Part shown: in pieces, positions 32,640 to 40,942 of the stretch
Position numbering within the stretch: the stretch's first letter is position 1
Layout: each line of letters opens with the position of its first letter
From: an uncultured Muribaculum sp.
Lineage (GTDB): Bacteria > Bacteroidota > Bacteroidia > Bacteroidales > Muribaculaceae
Direction of reading: 5' to 3'
Assembly: GCA_910587665.1 (NCBI GenBank)
Contig: CAJUMZ010000015.1
Span: 9,255-73,254 of the forward strand
Length of the DNA: 64,000 nucleotides
Notes under the pieces: generated by a model
Seen by the model: only the letters and a program-made list of their open reading frames with translations
Databases searched by the model: none
What the model was told of the DNA's origin: nothing
Position numbers and translations under genes: made by a program

Positions 32640-34220
32640 TTATTCCGCCCGGCTCTCGGTGTGGGGATAGTCGACCGTATAGTGAAGTCCGCGTGATTCC
32701 TTGCGCTCCATCGCCTGGCGCATGATAAGATAGCCCACATTGATGATGTTGCGCAACTCACATATCTCACGGCTCGCCTTGGAACACTTGAACAGTTTTT
32801 CCGTCTCCTCATAAAGGATGTCAAGGCGATTCCACGCGCGTTTAAGGCGCAGGTCGCTGCGCACGATACCCACATAGGTCGTCATTATCTGCCCCACTTC
32901 CTTTATGCTCTGGGTGATGAGCACCATCTCCTCGGGATGTCGCGTGCCCTCGTCATTCCAATCCGGCACATCATGACGGAAGCTGTAGTGATCCTTTACC
33001 TCCATGGCATGACGCGCCGCCGCGTCAGCATAGACTACGGCTTCTATCAGAGAGTTGGAAGCAAGCCTGTTGCCTCCGTGAAGTCCGGTACAGGAACATT
33101 CGCCCACGGCATATAGCCGACTTATCGACGACTCCCCGTTGGTGTCAACCTTGATACCACCGCAGAGATAGTGGGCGGCGGGGGCAACGGGGATATAGTC
33201 TTTTGTTATATCTATGCCGAGCGACAGGCATTTCTGATATATGTTGGGGAAATGCTTCTTCGTCTCTTCCGGATCCTTATGGGTCACATCAAGATATACA
33301 TGCTCGTCGCCATACTGCTTCATCTCGGAGTCGATGGCACGCGCCACTATGTCGCGAGGGGCAAGCGAGAGACGGGGGTCATACTTGTGCATGAACTCCT
33401 CACCGCGCTTGTTGCGGAGCACGGCCCCGTAGCCACGCATCGCCTCGGTGATGAGAAACGACGGGCGGTCGCCGGGATGATATAACGCAGTGGGGTGAAA
33501 CTGTATGAACTCCATGTCCTTGACAGTGCCTTTTGCGCGGTACACCATGGCGATGCCGTCGCCGGTTGCGACGAGAGGATTTGTCGTGGTTGTGTAGACA
33601 GCACCCACGCCTCCGGTGGCGATGAGCGTCACACGCGCAAGGAATGTGTCGACCTTCCCGGTTGACGGATTAAGCACATACGCGCCGTAACATGTGATGT
33701 CAGGTGTGCGGCGTGTCACTATTTTACCGAGATGATGCTGGGTGATTATCTCGATAGCGAAATGATTGTCGAATATGTCGATGTTGGGATTGTTCCTGAC
33801 CGCCTTTACGAGGCTTTCCTGAATCTCGGCTCCGGTATTGTCCTTATGGTGGAGTATCCTGAACTCCGAGTGACCGCCCTCACGGTGAAGGTCGAAATCT
33901 CCGTTCTCGTTTTTGTCAAAATTTACCCCCCACTTTATGAGCTCCTGGATCTGCGCGGGGGCGCCTTTCACCACTTTTTCCACAGCCTCGCGGTCGCTGA
34001 GCCAGTCACCGGCTATCATGGTGTCTTCGATATGTTTGTCAAAATTATCCACCTCAAGGTTAGTGACCGACGCCACGCCTCCCTGGGCAAAATAGGTATT
34101 AGCTTCTTCAAGATCGGTCTTGCAGATCAAAGCCACCTTACCAGTGGCGGCGACCTTCAGGGCAAAACTCATTCCGGCAATGCCCGACCCTATCACCAAA
34201 TAGTCATATTCGTAAGTCAT
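32640..34220 (-). CDS. nadB: L-aspartate oxidase
   Basis: 526-residue FAD enzyme that oxidises L-aspartate to iminoaspartate, the first step of de novo NAD synthesis. The ATG at 34218-34220 is chosen because the FAD-binding GSGIAG motif begins at residue 11; the frame upstream begins only with TTG inside the promoter. Other features: TYFAQGGVASV, the GGHSEFRILH active-site loop, the HPTAL segment, and YAVGECSCTGLHGGNRLASNSL in the flavin fold. nadA and nadC are not in the window. A TACCTTTG box lies 25 bases upstream of the start. Confidence 0.96.
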   Translation of the reverse strand: MTYEYDYLVIGSGIAGMSFALKVAATGKVALICKTDLEEANTYFAQGGVASVTNLEVDNFDKHIEDTMIAGDWLSDREAVEKVVKGAPAQIQELIKWGVNFDKNENGDFDLHREGGHSEFRILHHKDNTGAEIQESLVKAVRNNPNIDIFDNHFAIEIITQHHLGKIVTRRTPDITCYGAYVLNPSTGKVDTFLARVTLIATGGVGAVYTTTTNPLVATGDGIAMVYRAKGTVKDMEFIQFHPTALYHPGDRPSFLITEAMRGYGAVLRNKRGEEFMHKYDPRLSLAPRDIVARAIDSEMKQYGDEHVYLDVTHKDPEETKKHFPNIYQKCLSLGIDITKDYIPVAPAAHYLCGGIKVDTNGESSISRLYAVGECSCTGLHGGNRLASNSLIEAVVYADAAARHAMEVKDHYSFRHDVPDWNDEGTRHPEEMVLITQSIKEVGQIMTTYVGIVRSDLRLKRAWNRLDILYEETEKLFKCSKASREICELRNIINVGYLIMRQAMERKESRGLHYTVDYPHTESRAE

Positions 34221-34244
34221 AACGTATGAATAATATATTGACCG

Positions 34245-34252
34245 CAAAGGTA
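34245..34252 (-). promoter_or_regulatory. -7 box of nadB
   Basis: Minus-strand TACCTTTG, matching TAnnTTTG; no clear -33 box. It rules out the upstream TTG start at 34256. Confidence 0.45.
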
Positions 34253-34350
34253 ACAACTTTATGCGTCGGTTAAAAATAAAAATGCCGGCTTGCCTTGAAA
34301 AATCATATTCAAAACAATTAAAATCAAAATATAATGTGTAATTTTACAAT

Positions 34351-35346
34351 ATGGAACCAATCAACAGCTCTCAACTCATAATCTATCAAGCACCTGACGG
34401 AGATACCCGTATAGATGTCACAGTTCAAGGTGAATCAATCTGGCTGACGCAACGCCAGATTGCAGACTTGTTTGGCACAAAAGTGCCTGCAATATCCAAG
34501 CATCTGAAGAGTATCTTTGCATCCGGCGAACTGGAACGTGATGCGACTATTTCCAAAATGGAAACAGTCGTAAATAGAGGTTTTCGTGGCGCATCCATGG
34601 AGGTCGTTGATTTTTATAACCTGGATGCAATCCTCTCTGTCGGTTACCGTGTCAACTCAAAGAACGCCACCGCTTTCCGTATATGGGCCAATAGGGTGTT
34701 GAAACAATACCTGCTAAACGGCTATGCCATAAACGAGCGGGTTACAGCGCAAAAATACGATGAACTAAGCCAATTGGTTAAAGTGCTCGGGCGCACTATA
34801 CGAAATCAGGAGAAACTCACGGAAGATAGCCGCTCGTTGCTTAATGTAGTAGTGGACTATACCTATGCCCTTGACACCCTTGACCGATATGATTATCAGG
34901 AGCTGAAGATTGAACAGACAACAGGCAACGAATCGTTCCATGCGACTTATGAGAGCGCGATGAAAGTCATCCGTGAACTACATGAAAAGTTCGGTGGATC
35001 AGAACTCTTTGGAAATGAGAAAGACGATTCGTTTAAAAGTTCCATCGGGCAGATCTATCAGACTTTCGGAGGCGTCGATCTATATCCGTCGGTTGAAGAA
35101 AAAGCCGCCATGCTGCTCTATCTTGTCACAAAGAATCACTCTTTCAGCGACGGCAACAAACGCATTGCCGCAACGCTGTTCCTTTGGTTTCTCAACGGCA
35201 ACGGCATTCTCTACAATGATGACGGCACCAAGCGCATAGCTGACAATACCCTCGTGGCGCTCACCTTAATGATTGCAGAAAGCCGCACCGAGGAAAAAGA
35301 CACAATGGTAAAAGTAGTTGTCAACCTAATCAACAAAAACAACTGA
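34351..35346 (+). CDS. RhuM-type DNA-binding domain fused to Fic/Doc domain
   Basis: 331 residues. The N-terminal 130 residues form a virulence-RhuM domain (IWLTQRQIADLFGTK helix-turn-helix, YNLDAILSVGYRVNS, RIWANRVLKQYLLNGYAI), and the C-terminal part has a Fic/Doc fold with active loop HSFSDGNKR (263-271). The K-R end of the loop matches Doc-type phosphotransferases (HxFxxxNKR) rather than AMP-transferring Fic enzymes. The fusion is a common stand-alone gene, often in mobile or defence contexts; its substrate is unknown. No antitoxin gene is next to it. It is inserted between nadB and argS, with its own AT-rich upstream region. Confidence 0.9.
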   Translation: MEPINSSQLIIYQAPDGDTRIDVTVQGESIWLTQRQIADLFGTKVPAISKHLKSIFASGELERDATISKMETVVNRGFRGASMEVVDFYNLDAILSVGYRVNSKNATAFRIWANRVLKQYLLNGYAINERVTAQKYDELSQLVKVLGRTIRNQEKLTEDSRSLLNVVVDYTYALDTLDRYDYQELKIEQTTGNESFHATYESAMKVIRELHEKFGGSELFGNEKDDSFKSSIGQIYQTFGGVDLYPSVEEKAAMLLYLVTKNHSFSDGNKRIAATLFLWFLNGNGILYNDDGTKRIADNTLVALTLMIAESRTEEKDTMVKVVVNLINKNN

Positions 35347-35433
35347 TTGCCCCGACCTGTCTGTATCATTGGCTTTGGCTAAGATACTTTCATACGGCAA
35401 AGCTCAAATAAACATTAGATTTGCAGCGACAAA

Positions 35434-35466
35434 TTTGGCTTTACTTTCTACTTATTCGTATCTTTG
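35434..35466 (+). promoter_or_regulatory. Promoter of argS
   Basis: TTTG at 35434-35437 and TATCTTTG at 35459-35466, spacing 21. It lies inside the apparent N-terminal extension of the argS frame, so translation starts at 35498. Confidence 0.65.
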
Positions 35467-35497
35467 CAGTCATAAAATCAATTTAAACAACAAGATA

Positions 35498-37282
35498 ATG
35501 TCGATAGATAACATTATAGCGCAAGCAGTGGCGCGTGCCGTAAAAGAGCTTTACGGAGTGGAGACCGATCCGGCATCAATTGTGCCGCAGACCACCAAGA
35601 AAGAGTTTGAGGGCAACCTGACCGTAGTGGTGTTTCCATGGGTGAAGGCGGCTCGCAAGTCACCGGAGGCCGTCGGTACAGAGATCGGCAACTGGCTTGT
35701 CGACAACGAGCCTGCCGTAAATCGCTTCAACGTCATCAAAGGATTCCTCAATATAGTGATCGAGCCAGGTTACTTCACCTCCATGCTCCGTCATATCGCC
35801 GAGACACCCGATTACGGATTCAAGAAAACGACCGACGAAAGCCCACTCGTGATGGTGGAATATTCCTCTCCTAACACTAACAAGCCGCTACACTTAGGGC
35901 ATGTGCGCAACAATCTGCTCGGTTATAGCCTGTCACGAATACTATCCGCATGCGGTAACCGTGTAGTCAAGACCAATATAGTAAACGACCGAGGCATACA
36001 CATATGCAAGTCAATGCTCGCATGGAAAAAGTGGGGCGACGGAGCCACTCCGGAGTCCACAGGCAAGAAGGGCGACCATCTGATCGGAGATTTCTACGTG
36101 CTCTTCGACAAGCACTATAAAGCCGAGCTGAAAGAACTTATCGGGAAGGGACTGAGCGAGGAAGAGGCTGAAAAGCAGTCGCCACTGATGCTTGAGGCGC
36201 GCGAGATGCTTCGCCGCTGGGAGCAGAAAGACCCCGAGGTACGCAAGCTTTGGGAAATGATGAACAATTGGGTATATGCCGGATTTGACGAGACATACAA
36301 GCGCCTCGGAGTGGATTTCGACAAGATATACTACGAGAGCAACACTTACCTCGAAGGCAAGGACAAGGTGCTTGAAGGGCTCGAAAAGGGAATCATGTAC
36401 CGTAAGGATGACGGCTCTGTATGGGCTGACCTTACCGACGCCGGTCTCGACCACAAGCTGTTGCTCCGCAGCGACGGCACTTCAGTCTATATGACCCAGG
36501 ATATCGGCACGGCAAAGCTCCGTTATCAGGATTTTCCCATCGACAAGATGATATATGTCGTCGGCAACGAGCAGAACTACCACTTCCAGGTATTGTCGCT
36601 TTTGCTTGATCGACTCGGATTCAAGTGGGGCAAAGACCTCGTACATTTCTCCTATGGCATGGTAGAACTCCCCGAAGGAAAGATGAAGAGTCGCGAAGGT
36701 ACGGTCGTAGACGCCGATGATCTTATGGATGAGATGATACAGGGTGCGCGCGAAGTGTCGGCTGAGCGCGGCAAAGGAGATTTTACCCCTGAAGAATCGG
36801 AGGAAATAGCCCGCATAGTAGGCATGGGCGCATTGAAATATTTCCTTTTGAAAGTCGATCCACGCAAAAACATGACCTTCAACCCTAAGGAATCAATCGA
36901 CTTCAACGGCAACACAGGTCCATTCATACAGTATACGTATGCCCGCATACGCTCTGTGCTCCGCAAAGCGGCTGATGCCGGATATAAGGCTGAGGGTTAC
37001 GAAGCCGTGGTGCCTAACGAGAAAGAGATATCTCTGATACAGCACCTTGCCGACTATCCGTCGGTCGTGGCAGAAGCAGGCAGAAGCTATTCTCCGGCAC
37101 TTATAGCCAACTATGTTTATGACCTGGTAAAGGAGTATAACCAATTTTACCATGACTATTCGATACTCAACGAGCCTGACGCCTCGGTGCGCGCTCTCCG
37201 TCTGGCGCTTAGTGCAGAAGTTGCTCGCGTAGTTAAAAGCGGCATGTCGCTTCTTGGAATCGAGGTTCCGGAGCGTATGTAA
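35498..37282 (+). CDS. argS: Arginyl-tRNA synthetase
   Basis: 594-residue class I synthetase that charges tRNA-Arg. The start at the ATG 35498 (MSIDNIIAQ) is fixed by a promoter upstream and by the family N-terminal additional domain. The signature HIGH motif appears as HLGH (132-135) in SSPNTNKPLHLGHVRNNL, the KMSKS-like loop as EGKMKSREGT, and the C-terminal DALR anticodon-binding domain ends EVARVVKSGMSLLGIEVPERM. Typical length. Monocistronic. Confidence 0.97.
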   Translation: MSIDNIIAQAVARAVKELYGVETDPASIVPQTTKKEFEGNLTVVVFPWVKAARKSPEAVGTEIGNWLVDNEPAVNRFNVIKGFLNIVIEPGYFTSMLRHIAETPDYGFKKTTDESPLVMVEYSSPNTNKPLHLGHVRNNLLGYSLSRILSACGNRVVKTNIVNDRGIHICKSMLAWKKWGDGATPESTGKKGDHLIGDFYVLFDKHYKAELKELIGKGLSEEEAEKQSPLMLEAREMLRRWEQKDPEVRKLWEMMNNWVYAGFDETYKRLGVDFDKIYYESNTYLEGKDKVLEGLEKGIMYRKDDGSVWADLTDAGLDHKLLLRSDGTSVYMTQDIGTAKLRYQDFPIDKMIYVVGNEQNYHFQVLSLLLDRLGFKWGKDLVHFSYGMVELPEGKMKSREGTVVDADDLMDEMIQGAREVSAERGKGDFTPEESEEIARIVGMGALKYFLLKVDPRKNMTFNPKESIDFNGNTGPFIQYTYARIRSVLRKAADAGYKAEGYEAVVPNEKEISLIQHLADYPSVVAEAGRSYSPALIANYVYDLVKEYNQFYHDYSILNEPDASVRALRLALSAEVARVVKSGMSLLGIEVPERM

Positions 37283-37350
37283 CATAATTTAACTGTATTA
37301 TGGTCACAGATTGACCCCAAAATACGTTATCTCTCTAAACACTAATCATT

Positions 37351-38052
37351 ATGAATAATTATAATTTGGATTCATTCAACTCACAGTCGCTTGACGTGCG
37401 CGTGTCGCAGGTGATGAAGCGAGTTTATGTAAAGATGTTTCTCGCCCTGCTCGTTACGGCGGGAGCGGCTTGGATATGCAGCGGCATACCCAATCTCGTA
37501 TATTTCCTCGCCACTCACCGGTGGGTATATTGGGGACTGCTCATTGTGGAGCTCCTCATGGTATTCGGCATCAGTGGCGCGGTAAACAAGATCAGTTCGC
37601 CGGTGGCGACACTGCTTTTCTACGCGTTCGCCATACTTAACGGCGTGACATTCTCGCTCATATTCTACGCCTACTCCACTGTGTCCATATTCAAGACTTT
37701 TGTCATCACTGCAGGAGTGTTCGGCGCGATGAGTGTCTACGGTTACTTCACAAGCCGCGACCTCATCAAAATAGGCAATTTCCTGTTTATGGCACTGATC
37801 GGACTTATATTGGCAAGCGTTGTCAACATATTCTGGGCTAATTCTACCCTCGAATGGATTGTCTCGATAGCAGGCGTGCTGATATTCATCGGACTTACCG
37901 CATGGGACACCCAGCAGATCAAGCGCATGGCTGAATACAGCGATGGATTCTCTATTGCACGGCTTGCCACGATAGGGGCACTAACCCTCTATCTCGACTT
38001 CATCAATCTCTTCCTCTACCTGCTCCGCTTCTTCGGCAGTTCCCGCGACTAA
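37351..38052 (+). CDS. Bax inhibitor-1/YccA family membrane protein
   Basis: 233 residues with seven membrane helices, matching the BI-1 family: VSQVMKRVYVKMFLALLVTA at the start, the central YGYFTSRDLIKIGNFL, and the C-terminal GLTAWDTQQIKRMAE signature with the two conserved acidic residues that line the pore in bacterial homologues known as calcium-leak channels. Role in this species unknown. Monocistronic and closed by a long perfect hairpin. Confidence 0.93.
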   Translation: MNNYNLDSFNSQSLDVRVSQVMKRVYVKMFLALLVTAGAAWICSGIPNLVYFLATHRWVYWGLLIVELLMVFGISGAVNKISSPVATLLFYAFAILNGVTFSLIFYAYSTVSIFKTFVITAGVFGAMSVYGYFTSRDLIKIGNFLFMALIGLILASVVNIFWANSTLEWIVSIAGVLIFIGLTAWDTQQIKRMAEYSDGFSIARLATIGALTLYLDFINLFLYLLRFFGSSRD

Positions 38053-38064
38053 AAAAATGGACAA

Positions 38065-38117
38065 ATAATATAACCGCACCCCAAAAGACAAAATCTTTTG
38101 GGGTGCGGTTATATTAT
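38065..38117. terminator. Perfect 24-bp stem-loop terminator
   Basis: Arms 38065-38088 and 38094-38117 are perfect complements with a 5-base CAAAA loop; the stem includes AACCGCACCCC and flanking AT-rich base pairs. It closes the Bax-inhibitor gene and insulates the methyltransferase cassette that follows. Symmetry suggests it can work in both directions. Confidence 0.75.
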
Positions 38118-38199
38118 CTAAAATCAATCAATCCACACCCTTGGACCTCACTACATCATCTACAAATCCGGATCTTTTTACAAAATTATTTACGTCAGC

Positions 38200-38230
38200 T
38201 TGCTTGAATAGGAATTGATATGTAATTTTG
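38200..38230 (+). promoter_or_regulatory. Promoter of methyltransferase-nuclease cassette
   Basis: TTG at 38200-38202 and TAATTTTG at 38223-38230, spacing 20. It is the only good promoter seen for the four-gene cassette and is followed by a start codon 18 bases later. Confidence 0.65.
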
Positions 38231-38248
38231 TAATGAAAACCCTTAATA

Positions 38249-39283
38249 ATGAAATTAAGAATCCAAGCACTTCAATCGGTCAACAATCCCCGGTCGGTAC
38301 ATGGTATTTATCCGTATCGAGGAAAGATTGCCGCCTTGGACGCACAACAAATATTGATGCAGATACCTAAGGGAAGCACTGTCTTGGATCCTTTTTGTGG
38401 CTCGGGCACAATTGTATATGAAGGTATAAGATTCGGACATAATACCTTGGGGATAGATGCTAACCCTATCGCCGTCACACTTTCGAGAGGCAAGGTCAAT
38501 ATACCGGCAGAGCTATCCGAGGTACAAAAAGAATTGAATTTGATGGTAGAAAGATCTAAGTCATCATCCGTTGCTTGTGACATTCCCGAATACTCAGGCT
38601 CTCTTTTTCATGAAAAATCAATGGAGGAGATTTTACGGATGGCTTCTTTCTACGATGAAATGAGCGACTATCTTAAAGCGTGCTTTCTTGGAGCTGTGAC
38701 TCTGACCGCAAGAGGATGCAACGACTATAAGTGGACATCAAGCACTGTCGGTAAAAATATACAGCCAAAGAGATATATTAATTTTTACGACAAGCTGAAA
38801 GCAAAAATCAAGAAGCATCATTACCCGATAAAGAACGATAGCAAAATATATTTTGCCGACACAAGGTATGCCGCACAATTTATTGCCCCGGAATCGGTTG
38901 ACTACATTTTTTCAAGCCCGCCATACTTTGATTGCCTTGACTACACCGCCTACTATGCCAAAATAATATATGACATCTTAGGGCAAGACCGGATTGCCAT
39001 AAAAAACAGTCTAATCCAAAACTTCGACAATTATGCCGACGATATGAGGACTGTACTTGAAAATCTTTATGCAATACTAAAACCCGGAGGTCAGGCTATT
39101 TTTGTAGTCGGAGATAAGAAAATACATGGAAAGGTGATTAATGGCGCGGAATTCTTTCAAGCGATAAGTCCCTTTGCAAAATATGAAGTATTTGAGCGCA
39201 GTTATACCGGGACAAGCTCGCAGGTGTTTGACAAATTGAACAAAACAGAAAGAAAGGAACAGATTATAATATGGGAAAAGTGA
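38249..39283 (+). CDS. DNA amino-methyltransferase (N4-cytosine/N6-adenine type), complete
   Basis: 344 residues. SAM-binding motif I DPFCGSGT lies at 47-54 near the N-terminus and is followed by GIDANPIAVTLSRGK (motif II region); catalytic motif IV SSPPYFD lies at 222-228. The order I then IV, with about 110 residues between 110 and 200 that may hold the target recognition part (ARGCNDYKWTSSTVGKN), makes a self-sufficient exocyclic-amino methyltransferase. The end QVFDKLNKTERKEQIIIWE is also family-like. First gene of a four-gene cassette; its stop overlaps the next start by 13 bases. Predicted to modify host DNA against the cassette's nuclease (inference). Confidence 0.85.
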   Translation: MKLRIQALQSVNNPRSVHGIYPYRGKIAALDAQQILMQIPKGSTVLDPFCGSGTIVYEGIRFGHNTLGIDANPIAVTLSRGKVNIPAELSEVQKELNLMVERSKSSSVACDIPEYSGSLFHEKSMEEILRMASFYDEMSDYLKACFLGAVTLTARGCNDYKWTSSTVGKNIQPKRYINFYDKLKAKIKKHHYPIKNDSKIYFADTRYAAQFIAPESVDYIFSSPPYFDCLDYTAYYAKIIYDILGQDRIAIKNSLIQNFDNYADDMRTVLENLYAILKPGGQAIFVVGDKKIHGKVINGAEFFQAISPFAKYEVFERSYTGTSSQVFDKLNKTERKEQIIIWEK

Positions 39284-39861
39284 GCCCTCCAAAAATATTG
39301 CAGATAAAAGACGCCACCATCTTTAACACCAACTCCAACAACATGTCGGAGATTCCGGACGGCAGTGTCAATCTCATCATCACCAGTCCTCCTTACTGGA
39401 CATTAAAGGATTATGATGTAGACGGACAGATCGGTGCCGGCAGCAATTCTTATGAGTATTATATAGGAGAGCTTAACAAGGTATGGACAGAATGTGTAAG
39501 GGTACTTGCTCCCGACGGCAAGATCTGCATAAACATTATGCCGTTTCTACTTACAGGTAAAGCGGCGCGCTTTGAACGCCGGGAGACAAGACTTGTACTG
39601 GGCGACATTGAAAAATTCATGGATTCGACAGGATGTATGTTTCAGTTCGGGCTATATATCTGGGACAAGCGCAAGATTGCAAGGTTCAGCTCTTTCGGCA
39701 GCTATCCTTATCCGCCAAATATATTCTCTACCTACCCGTATGAATGGATAACAGTGTTTTCCAAAGCCGGAAAAAGGAAACAGGTACCTAAGGAAATCAA
39801 AGAAAAGTCACGCCTTACCACAGAGGAATGGCAAAGTTTGGCGACAGAAATTTCACCCTAA
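39271..39861 (+). CDS. Second DNA methyltransferase, lacking the SAM-binding half
   Basis: 196 residues. Catalytic motif IV TSPPYW (38-43) and the following DYDVDGQIGAG and NEWI-like TYPYEWITVFSKAG (motif VIII region) match the N-terminal half of beta-class amino-methyltransferases, which normally continue past LTTEEWQ into an I-W-x-I segment and a C-terminal DPFxGSGTT motif I. Here the frame stops right after LATEISP. No motif I is found in any frame of the following 1.1 kb. Either it is a recent truncation, or it works together with the upstream enzyme. It overlaps both neighbours (13 and 34 bases). Confidence 0.75.
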   Translation: MGKVSPPKILQIKDATIFNTNSNNMSEIPDGSVNLIITSPPYWTLKDYDVDGQIGAGSNSYEYYIGELNKVWTECVRVLAPDGKICINIMPFLLTGKAARFERRETRLVLGDIEKFMDSTGCMFQFGLYIWDKRKIARFSSFGSYPYPPNIFSTYPYEWITVFSKAGKRKQVPKEIKEKSRLTTEEWQSLATEISP

Positions 39862-40934
39862 ATGACATAAAATTTGTTCGTGAGGAGGAAAATATCCATA
39901 AATATTGCCCTCTTCTGCGTGCAGCGAGCCTGATTGGCAGTCCGTCGTGCCGTTTCAAAAGCAACCCGCTTGATGAAGCAGGATGTGCGCTCACCAACGG
40001 ATTAAATGTCGATTTTACAAAATCCAAGGAGGTCAGCAATACCATAAATGCGCTTCACGCCCTTGGTTTTGTTGAACGAGACAACAAAACAAGTCACCTG
40101 ACCGACAAAGGTATTATTTTTGCTGATACGGAATACAACTCGGCGGAAATGTCGCGGATTATACATGATGCAGTAATTAAATATGGTCCCGTTGTAGGGC
40201 TTTTAAGCCAAATTCCTTCACGTCATGAAAAGGGATGTCGTTTTAATACCAATGATCTAACAATAGGATATCCCGACACCAATGAAGTAGCATATATTGA
40301 TGGAAATCTTGTAAAGATATCAAGTGGCTCCAAATCGGATTCAAATATCCGCACCAAATCTTGTCTGTTGGCGTGGCTCACAACCGCCGGATATATCCGA
40401 CCGGTAAAAATAACGCCCGATAACGGCTCATTTCCCCATATGAGATACCGGAACTACATAAACGGGGCAATCCGAGGCGAACGGCTGTATGAAATTGTCG
40501 AATTTCCCGAATTATCTGAGACGGAACACCCTCTCAGTTATGAAAATCTCACAAAGCTCAATTCCGGTTTGCGCGAACGTGGCATGAAAGAAATCAGAGA
40601 AGCGACTATGAGATGTGAGTCACTTATTAAAAATCGCCGGTTTGCAATCATATACCTTCTAAACCGTGCCTATTATGAGCAGAATGAGTTATCATTCGGT
40701 CTTCTGGTCATATTATTTAAAGAGCGTCCGGATCTATTCCTTGTCCCTCAATATGGATTGGAGGATGTGGTTGAGAGAGAAATTGAAGTGGCGGTTACAA
40801 GCGGTATTCCATTTGACCGGATCATAAGCAATGGAGAAATATACCTACGGCCATTGGTAGGTTTAAATAAAGAAGAGGCATCAATAGGTGCTCCGACCGA
40901 GCTAATTAAATTTCTTGACAGCGTAAATATATAA
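39828..40934 (+). CDS. Unknown protein with winged-helix-like segments
   Basis: 368 residues, no family recognised. The stretch 45-100 has the look of a winged helix: NPLDEAGCALTNG, then TKSKEVSNTINALHALGFVE as recognition-helix region and SHLTDKGIIFAD as wing. A second similar segment, IRTKSCLLAWLTTAGYIRPV, lies at 174-193. No nuclease, helicase or methylase motif is visible. It starts inside the truncated methyltransferase gene (34-base overlap) and ends 8 bases before the Fe-S nuclease gene, so the products are probably made together. I infer a DNA-recognition or adaptor subunit of the nuclease. Confidence 0.7.
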   Translation: MAKFGDRNFTLNDIKFVREEENIHKYCPLLRAASLIGSPSCRFKSNPLDEAGCALTNGLNVDFTKSKEVSNTINALHALGFVERDNKTSHLTDKGIIFADTEYNSAEMSRIIHDAVIKYGPVVGLLSQIPSRHEKGCRFNTNDLTIGYPDTNEVAYIDGNLVKISSGSKSDSNIRTKSCLLAWLTTAGYIRPVKITPDNGSFPHMRYRNYINGAIRGERLYEIVEFPELSETEHPLSYENLTKLNSGLRERGMKEIREATMRCESLIKNRRFAIIYLLNRAYYEQNELSFGLLVILFKERPDLFLVPQYGLEDVVEREIEVAVTSGIPFDRIISNGEIYLRPLVGLNKEEASIGAPTELIKFLDSVNI

Positions 40935-40942
40935 GTCATAAT

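Noticed and set aside
35369..35497. 43-residue N-terminal extension of argS
   Set aside because: It contains the promoter boxes and is not part of the family N-terminus; translation starts at 35498.
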